From Acidobacteriota bacterium (GTDB taxonomy: Bacteria > Acidobacteriota > Terriglobia > Terriglobales > Acidobacteriaceae), in the NCBI GenBank assembly GCA_021779695.1, contig JAJYAE010000318.1:1-5118 (forward strand): a DNA stretch of 5,118 nt, given 5' to 3'. Both the position numbers and the translations under genes were made by a program. Below the pieces are notes generated by a model, which was given only the letters and a program-made list of their open reading frames with translations, ran no database searches and had not been told where the DNA came from. Positions 1 through 5,118 of the stretch are shown here, in pieces (position 1 is the first letter of the stretch; each line of letters begins with the position of its first letter).

Positions 1-21
1 ATACCCCACGATGCCGCACAT
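1..21 (-). CDS. glmS: Start of glutamine--fructose-6-phosphate aminotransferase (GlmS), partial
   Basis: Read on the minus strand, the left edge holds an ATG at 21 followed by six more codons, giving MCGIVGY. This is the hallmark N-terminus of class II (Ntn) glutamine amidotransferases. Cys2 becomes the N-terminal nucleophile, after Met removal, that hydrolyses glutamine. The exact wording with GY at positions 6-7 fits GlmS, which makes glucosamine-6-phosphate from fructose-6-phosphate and glutamine in the cytoplasm, the first step towards UDP-GlcNAc, peptidoglycan and LPS. A GGGAC run about 6 nt upstream (complement of 25-29) can serve as a ribosome binding site. Only seven residues are visible, so the sugar-isomerase half that would settle the identity lies outside the window. 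PurF or AsnB, which start in a similar way, are the alternatives. Confidence 0.72.
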
Positions 22-30
22 AGTTGTCCC

Positions 31-36
31 ATTGTA
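31..36 (-). promoter_or_regulatory. Possible -10 box upstream of glmS
   Basis: The minus strand reads TACAAT here, five of six matches to TATAAT, ending 9 nt before the glmS ATG. No good -35 box lies 16-18 nt further upstream. A TTGACT (complement of 71-76) is 34 nt away, too far for a normal sigma-70 spacer. The box would place the transcript start only a few bases before the start codon. It is weak evidence and may be chance. Confidence 0.22.
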
Positions 37-137
37 CGTGCGCTGATTCCGCCCAACCGCGGCAATTGTGAGTCAAGAAAGGTTCGATTCTGAATTCGGA
101 TCGATCGCCGCGCGGCTTATCTCCGACGGGATGCGCC

Positions 138-161
138 AAGAAAACCTTGCCGTTCCAAGGT
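138..161 (-). terminator. Rho-independent terminator after purS
   Basis: On the minus strand ACCTTG (161-156) pairs with CAAGGT (149-144) around a six-base GAACGG loop, and the T-rich run TTTTCTT (144-138) follows at once. The stem is only 6 bp with three G-C pairs, so strength is moderate. The position, about 72 nt past the purS stop and before glmS, fits termination of purS and separate transcription of glmS. Confidence 0.5.
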
Positions 162-215
162 GATGTAGGGGCACAAATAGTTGATCAACCAGCTATTGGC
201 GAACTCGGGAACCGC

Positions 216-233
216 AGCGGAAAAGTTTCCGCT
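216..233 (-). other. Perfect 8-bp inverted repeat at the purS stop codon
   Basis: AGCGGAAA (216-223) and TTTCCGCT (226-233) are exact inverse complements separated by two bases, so the RNA can form a 7- to 8-bp hairpin starting at the last base of the purS stop codon. No T-tract follows on the minus strand, so it is not a classic terminator by itself. It might protect the 3' end of the mRNA, back up the T-tailed hairpin further downstream, or be chance. Confidence 0.4.
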
Positions 234-478
234 CACGGTTCCAGTCGATACGTGTACTCTTCAATCACGGGGTTTACGAGGACTTCTCGGGCAATTCGCT
301 CCACCTCCAGCTGCGCTTCCGGCAATGCCAGCGCGTCGCTGAGGGTCAGGACGAAATACTTGCCCTGGCGGACATCTTCAACACCGCGATATTGCATCTT
401 TCGTAGAGCTCCGTGAATGGTCTGCCCCTGGGGGTCCAGCACGGTCTTGCGAAGCATCACGTATACATGGGCCTTCAT
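233..478 (-). CDS. purS: Phosphoribosylformylglycinamidine synthase subunit PurS
   Basis: This 81-residue protein is the small subunit of FGAM synthase. In the cytoplasm PurS bridges the glutaminase PurQ and the synthetase PurL, which together convert FGAR, glutamine and ATP to FGAM in step four of purine synthesis. The full family pattern is present: an N-terminal beta strand (KAHVYVMLRKTVLDPQG, residues 2-18) with the signature LDPQG, a helix with HGALRKM (22-28), GVEDVRQGKYFVL (32-44), and the closing VIEEYTYRLEP. B. subtilis PurS is close in length and wording. An in-frame start exists at 535, but the 19 extra codons do not resemble the family, so the ATG at 478 is chosen. It has no Shine-Dalgarno sequence. 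The gene is divergent from ppa and is followed by a terminator and glmS. The usual partners purQ and purL are not adjacent in this window. Confidence 0.95.
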   Translation of the reverse strand: MKAHVYVMLRKTVLDPQGQTIHGALRKMQYRGVEDVRQGKYFVLTLSDALALPEAQLEVERIAREVLVNPVIEEYTYRLEP

Positions 479-487
479 CGTGACTGA

Positions 488-493
488 ATTATA
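488..493 (-). promoter_or_regulatory. Perfect -10 box for purS
   Basis: The minus strand reads TATAAT, ending 9 nt before the purS ATG, in the 66-bp spacer shared with ppa. No convincing -35 hexamer lies 16-19 nt upstream, and TTGACT (complement of 530-535) is 36 nt away. If this box is used, the purS transcript would start within about three bases of the start codon, which agrees with the lack of a Shine-Dalgarno sequence. Confidence 0.4.
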
Positions 494-533
494 CGTAGAC
501 GGCCCGCCAATTTCCCAGAGGCAACCCACAGTC

Positions 534-539
534 AAGGAA
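534..539 (+). promoter_or_regulatory. Ribosome binding site of ppa
   Basis: AAGGAA lies 5 nt before the ATG at 545. Another ATG at 541 is out of frame and opens only a 15-codon frame, and it sits too close to this site, so the site selects 545. Confidence 0.6.
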
Positions 540-544
540 AATGA

Positions 545-1123
545 ATGACGAATTATCTCGAACTTCCCGCCGGATCAAAAGCTCCTGAAGTGATCAATGC
601 GGTCATTGAAATCCCCTATGAAGGGGTGAACAAGTACGAGTACGACAAGAAACTCCACGTCTTCCGGCTCGATCGAAACCTCCACTCCCCGGTGCACTAT
701 CCCGGAGATTACGGATTTATTCCCAGCACCCTCAGCGAGGACGGCGATCCGCTGGATGTGCTGGTGCTGGTCGATTCGCCCAGCTTTTCCGGATGCGTGA
801 TGGATGTTCGCCCCATCGGCCTGCTGCTCATGCTGGATCAGGGTGTCCCGGACGAGAAAGTTCTTTCCGTCGGCCGCAGCAATCCCCGCTATGCGGATGT
901 CTGGAATTACACCGAAATCTATCCTCACATGCTGCGTGAAATCACTCATTTTTTCGCGATCTACAAAGATCTCGAAGGCAAGCGGGTCGAAGTAAAAGGT
1001 TGGCACGATGCTTCCCGCGCTCGCGAGGCCATCACGGCTTCAATGAAGCGTTATGAGGATGCCAAAATAACAAAGGCTGCTGCCGAAGCAGAAGAGAAGA
1101 AAAGCATTCTGGTTCCGCGATAG
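545..1123 (+). CDS. ppa: Inorganic pyrophosphatase, family I (soluble)
   Basis: This 192-residue cytoplasmic enzyme hydrolyses pyrophosphate to two phosphates with Mg2+, pulling nucleic-acid, tRNA-charging and nucleotide synthesis forward. The family I signature DGDPLDVLV is at residues 66-74, with metal ligands Asp66, Asp68 and Asp71. Further residues line up with the E. coli active site: Glu22 in IEIP, Lys30 and Glu32 in KYEYD, Arg44, Tyr56 in YPGDYGFIP, Asp98, Asp103 and Lys105, and the Tyr140-Lys141 pair in HFFAIYKDLE. All key catalytic positions are present, so it should be active. It is slightly longer than the E. coli protein (about 176 residues), mostly through a charged Ala/Glu/Lys C-terminal tail after residue 175. 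It is monocistronic in this view: divergent from purS and closed by a terminator. Confidence 0.97.
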   Translation: MTNYLELPAGSKAPEVINAVIEIPYEGVNKYEYDKKLHVFRLDRNLHSPVHYPGDYGFIPSTLSEDGDPLDVLVLVDSPSFSGCVMDVRPIGLLLMLDQGVPDEKVLSVGRSNPRYADVWNYTEIYPHMLREITHFFAIYKDLEGKRVEVKGWHDASRAREAITASMKRYEDAKITKAAAEAEEKKSILVPR

Positions 1124-1167
1124 CTGCCAGGTTCCGCAGCGACGAATTTGATATGCAGAAACAATGC

Positions 1168-1204
1168 AAAGACCCGCCTTGAAAAGTGGGCCTTTCTTGT
1201 TGTG
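1168..1204 (+). terminator. Probable terminator after ppa, perhaps bidirectional
   Basis: AAAGACCCGC (1168-1177) pairs with GTGGGCCTTT (1186-1195) with one A-C mismatch and one G-U wobble, around an 8-nt loop. The T-rich stretch TTTCTTGTTG follows. It lies 45 nt past the ppa stop and 30-40 nt beyond the stop of the convergent minus-strand gene. On the minus strand the same stem is followed by the poorer tail GCATTGTTT, so it may serve both genes but is clearly oriented for ppa. Confidence 0.6.
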
Positions 1205-1234
1205 TGAGCCAATTGAAGCAGACGAACTTTGGCC

Positions 1235-2230
1235 CTAGTCTTTCGCGGCATCCTGCTGGCCCGCGCCGCCAGCCTCGGCGAATGTGTTGACGGTGGGTCC
1301 GGCACTGGCAGTCTGCGAGCCGGGGGATCCGTTGCCAGGCAGATTCGGCGGAAGGCCCGTCGGCCGATCCAAACCTTCAAACGTAATGCTGATCGAAGAA
1401 CCGAACTGTTTGTATTCGCCGTACTTTACGATTTCTCTCAAGCGGACATCGCTGGGAAGGCACGCCTTGCAATTCTTGAAGTGCAGTACGCCTTCTGCTC
1501 GAGTGAACACCGGGAACCAATATTTTCCATCGATCTGCTGGCGATACGTCGTAAACGGTATGGAAAGATCTTCCTGACCGCGCCGGGTATCGTCTGGAAT
1601 ATTTTTTCCGTTGGTGACGACAATCTGAAAGTCCTTGGCATCGACCCAGATGCGTCCTGAAAAATAACGCTGGTCCTTTTCCATATGCCGAGGCGCCACG
1701 TCAAATACGTAGGTGTCCACCTGGTCGACATGCTCGGTACCCGCATACGTCACGTGATATTGCGCGACGTCCTCGGTAGTTAACGTAAATGGCAAGCGAT
1801 GCTCAATGTCGTCGAAATCCGCGGGGCTCAGCAACGCCCGCGTCAGCGTGTTATCAGGCGCGTACACGACTTTTTCCTGCTTACGCCCGGAGGGGCTCAG
1901 CACGATGTCGTCGACCTGGAGATATTCTCCGTCGATGCCGCCATTGTCCCCGATCGAGTCCAGCTTGACGGTGCGGCGGTAGGTGTAATTCTCCAATGCG
2001 CGCTTGAACTGCGTTTCTTTTTCCGCGAAGCGCTGAATGATCTGTTGCGGCGTGATTCCCTTTGGCTGCGCGGTATCGATGGGGCCAAACCCTGCATCCA
2101 GAGGCGCCGGGGTAAACGCTTGTTGGAAAGGCTGGCTTTCCAGAGCGGCTTGTTCTGAAGACTGCGCCTTCGCGGACACTCCCGTTCCAACGAACAAGCA
2201 AAGCAGTCCGACTCCAAGAACTTTCGACAT
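1235..2230 (-). CDS. Exported protein of unknown function, possibly LolA/LolB-like fold
   Basis: With the ATG at 2230 this is a 331-residue protein. It opens with a classic Sec signal peptide: Lys3, a hydrophobic core from residue 4 to 18 and an Ala-Lys-Ala site, cleaved about after residue 22 before Gln. A helical segment (59-82) follows. Then comes a domain rich in beta strands with YTYRRTVK (82-89), RYFSGRIWVD (188-197) and YRQQIDGKYWFP (229-240), and a Gly/Pro/Ala-rich disordered tail from about 290. Two cysteines form a CxxC pair (254, 257). I recall similar proteins as conserved hypotheticals of acidobacteria, sometimes labelled outer-membrane lipoprotein-sorting protein, but there is no lipobox here and the function is unknown. 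The start is uncertain. The frame extends to a GTG at 2317 with GAGGT 5 nt upstream, and a TTG at 2257 has GAGGA 7 nt upstream, whereas the ATG at 2230 has no Shine-Dalgarno sequence. The ATG or TTG is favoured because either puts the signal peptide near the N-terminus. Confidence 0.82.
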   Translation of the reverse strand: MSKVLGVGLLCLFVGTGVSAKAQSSEQAALESQPFQQAFTPAPLDAGFGPIDTAQPKGITPQQIIQRFAEKETQFKRALENYTYRRTVKLDSIGDNGGIDGEYLQVDDIVLSPSGRKQEKVVYAPDNTLTRALLSPADFDDIEHRLPFTLTTEDVAQYHVTYAGTEHVDQVDTYVFDVAPRHMEKDQRYFSGRIWVDAKDFQIVVTNGKNIPDDTRRGQEDLSIPFTTYRQQIDGKYWFPVFTRAEGVLHFKNCKACLPSDVRLREIVKYGEYKQFGSSISITFEGLDRPTGLPPNLPGNGSPGSQTASAGPTVNTFAEAGGAGQQDAAKD

Positions 2231-2601
2231 GCGCAGAGGCGACGCGGAGCCAGTCAATAGACGGTCCTCGTGAGTGACCCGCACAATCGATCCACTAGTC
2301 GAACAATGAAAAATCACACCAGACCTCGGGATTCGGGGCTTCTTGATGCACGCCGCGTCTTCCCTTTTTCACCATAGACGACAGAAGCCAAACTCTAGGA
2401 TGCGGTGTCGCAGTTTTGCGTTACCAGGGTTACTGGATAGTTAACAGCGACCTCCCCATACCGGAACCTTGTCCCGCGCCCCGGGAAATCAAGTGTCATG
2501 ATTGTACGCAGCGATGCTGGCCCTGCAAGTGCCCAGATCACACTGCCGGGCTGCAAGTCGCGGCAAGGCAACTCAGCGTAGGATTTGGGCAGAGGAAAAG
2601 C
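2231..2601. other. Spacer between divergent genes, no convincing gene
   Basis: This stretch separates the exported-protein gene (leftwards) from recX (rightwards) and must hold both promoters. The left 87 bases are open in the exported-protein frame and may be coding if the GTG at 2317 is the true start. The right part is open in the recX frame back to a TGA at 2344-2346, with a TTG at 2416 as the first possible start, but the GTG at 2602 with its strong ribosome binding site makes that extension unlikely. I found no clear -35/-10 pair, RNA gene or long repeat. A 27-codon ATG frame at 2498-2581 has no ribosome binding site and no recognisable product. Confidence 0.5.
2591..2597 (+). promoter_or_regulatory. 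Ribosome binding site deciding the recX start
   Basis: AGAGGAA ends 4 nt before the GTG at 2602, close to ideal spacing for the GAGGA core. It supports GTG over the upstream in-frame TTG at 2416, which lacks such a site. Confidence 0.65.
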
Positions 2602-3174
2602 GTGGCATTCGGCACTTACAATCGCTCAAAAACCGGGGGCAAACGGCCCAGGGAGCCCCTTGATGCGGCTGCGTTGTACGAGTATGCGGTTCGCAGCCTG
2701 GGCAGCAAAATGCGGACAGTTGCCGACTTGAAGCGCTTAATGCGGCGCCGCGTCGAGCCGGACGAAACCGGCGAAGCCAAGGTGGAAGCCGTCGTTCTTC
2801 GGCTCAAGGAACTCCGTTATCTCGACGACACCCGTTACGCCTCCGACTACACCCGGCTGCGGGTGGAAAATGAGAAATTTGGACGCCGCCGTGTGCAGCA
2901 GGACTTGATCCAGCGCGGTGTTCACGAGCAAGTGATCGGCAAGACCCTGGACGCCGCGTATGCCGAGCTGCCCGAGGCCGAACTGGCCCGCAAGTACATT
3001 GAACGGAAGCGCTTGCACAAACCTACCAACGAAAAAGAAACCGCGCGCATTGTTCGCAGCCTGGTGCGTGCCGGCTTCTCCATGGGCACCATCTTCCCGC
3101 TGCTGAAGGCCTGGAAGGTCGAGGAGTCGACGCTCGCGGCCGTCGCGGAGATCGATTTGGATACCCCGGAATAA
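2602..3174 (+). CDS. recX: Recombination regulator RecX
   Basis: From the GTG at 2602 this is a 190-residue cytoplasmic protein that binds RecA filaments and modulates, usually represses, recombinase activity. The RecX three-helix repeats are visible: ALYEYAVRSLGSKMRTVADL (24-43) in the first, then LKELRYLDDTRYASDYTRLR (68-87) with the conserved LDD-x-R-[YF]-A core, then FGRRRVQQDLIQRGV (93-107) matching the K/F-G-R-R-x(2)-x-x-L-x-x-[KR]-G-V motif. A basic third repeat has ARKYIERKR (129-137) and IVRSLVRAGFS (150-160). It is a little longer than E. coli RecX (166 residues), through a basic N-terminal tail (about 20 residues) and an acidic C-terminus. The frame continues 62 codons further upstream to a TTG, but that part does not look like the family. 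alaS follows 112 bp downstream on the same strand, and recA is not adjacent. Confidence 0.93.
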   Translation: MAFGTYNRSKTGGKRPREPLDAAALYEYAVRSLGSKMRTVADLKRLMRRRVEPDETGEAKVEAVVLRLKELRYLDDTRYASDYTRLRVENEKFGRRRVQQDLIQRGVHEQVIGKTLDAAYAELPEAELARKYIERKRLHKPTNEKETARIVRSLVRAGFSMGTIFPLLKAWKVEESTLAAVAEIDLDTPE

Positions 3175-3190
3175 TTGCCGCATCAAGCAC

Positions 3191-3230
3191 TGTCATCCCG
3201 ACCGAAGGTGAATCGGGGTGCCCCATATCT
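3191..3230. repeat. Candidate REP-like palindromic intergenic repeat
   Basis: The recX-alaS spacer contains CCCGA (3197-3201) and TCGGG (3213-3217) as inverted arms around 11 nt, followed directly by GGGGTGCCCC (3215-3224), which can form an alternative small hairpin. The wording TGTCATCCCGACCGAAGG is familiar to me as a motif scattered between genes in acidobacterial genomes, but this is memory and only one copy is in the window. It lies about 17 nt past the recX stop and has no T-tract, so it is not a standard terminator. It could act in mRNA 3'-end stability or be a passive dispersed element. Confidence 0.42.
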
Positions 3231-3286
3231 GCCCGTGTTCATTGCGGGAAGATTTGGGAGGCTTCTCATTGCTAAACTGAAACAAT

Positions 3287-5118
<1,832 letters not shown>

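Noticed and set aside
85..107. Imperfect palindrome around GAATTC with adjoining GATCGATC, upstream of glmS
   Set aside because: The arms have several mismatches and no known operator matches, so it is compatible with chance.
22..232. Possible glmS ribozyme or riboswitch in the glmS leader
   Set aside because: The leader seems too short and partly occupied by the purS terminator, and I could not recognise the conserved ribozyme core.
147..416. 89-codon plus-strand frame over purS and its downstream spacer
   Set aside because: Overlaps the clear minus-strand purS and a terminator, and its Ser/Arg-rich translation looks like an antisense artefact.
575..1006. 143-codon minus-strand frame opposite ppa
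   Set aside because: The plus strand encodes a complete pyrophosphatase with all catalytic residues, so the antisense frame is a codon-bias shadow.
1229..1660. 143-codon plus-strand frame opposite the exported-protein gene
   Set aside because: The minus frame has a signal peptide and well-patterned domain. The plus frame has neither.
2401..2417. Small hairpin TGCG-GTGT-CGCA followed by GTTTT
   Set aside because: A four-pair stem is too short for a terminator, and no plus-strand gene ends just before it.
2523..2558. Direct repeat CTGCAAGT at 2523-2530 and 2551-2558 upstream of recX
   Set aside because: An 8-base repeat in a spacer of this size is likely enough by chance, and no known site matches.

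Overview
The window reads as a stretch of bacterial chromosome carrying housekeeping genes. By eye the G+C is in the mid to high fifties percent. The organism is probably an acidobacterium (Acidobacteriota, Terriglobia-like). That is inferred from memory of family sequences: the AlaS, PurS and pyrophosphatase wording, a secreted protein of a kind I associate with acidobacteria, and an intergenic palindromic motif that looks like a dispersed acidobacterial repeat. No mobile element, CRISPR array, rRNA or tRNA gene was seen.

Layout from left to right. Minus strand: the first seven codons of a class II amidotransferase, most likely glmS, are cut by the left edge, and purS lies upstream of it behind a probable terminator. 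A 66-bp divergent spacer separates purS from ppa (family I inorganic pyrophosphatase, plus strand). ppa ends at a probable terminator and faces a convergent minus-strand gene for an exported protein of unknown function. A 371-bp gap with no convincing gene follows. Then come two plus-strand genes: recX (RecA modulator), a 112-bp spacer with a REP-like palindrome, and alaS (alanyl-tRNA synthetase), which runs off the right edge after 610 codons.

The genes do not form one pathway. PurS is the small subunit of formylglycinamidine ribonucleotide synthase (purine synthesis), GlmS opens amino-sugar and cell-wall precursor synthesis, pyrophosphatase drives biosynthetic reactions that release PPi, RecX controls RecA, and AlaS charges tRNA-Ala. 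The recX-alaS order is also known from the recA-recX-alaS arrangement of other bacteria such as E. coli, but here recA is not beside them.

No new biological system is evident. The points most worth a second look are an AT-richer insertion of about 40 residues in AlaS just before the conserved AFHLY/TYG segment, the unknown exported protein with its CxxC pair and ambiguous start, the REP-like repeat, and near-leaderless promoter geometry at purS and perhaps glmS.
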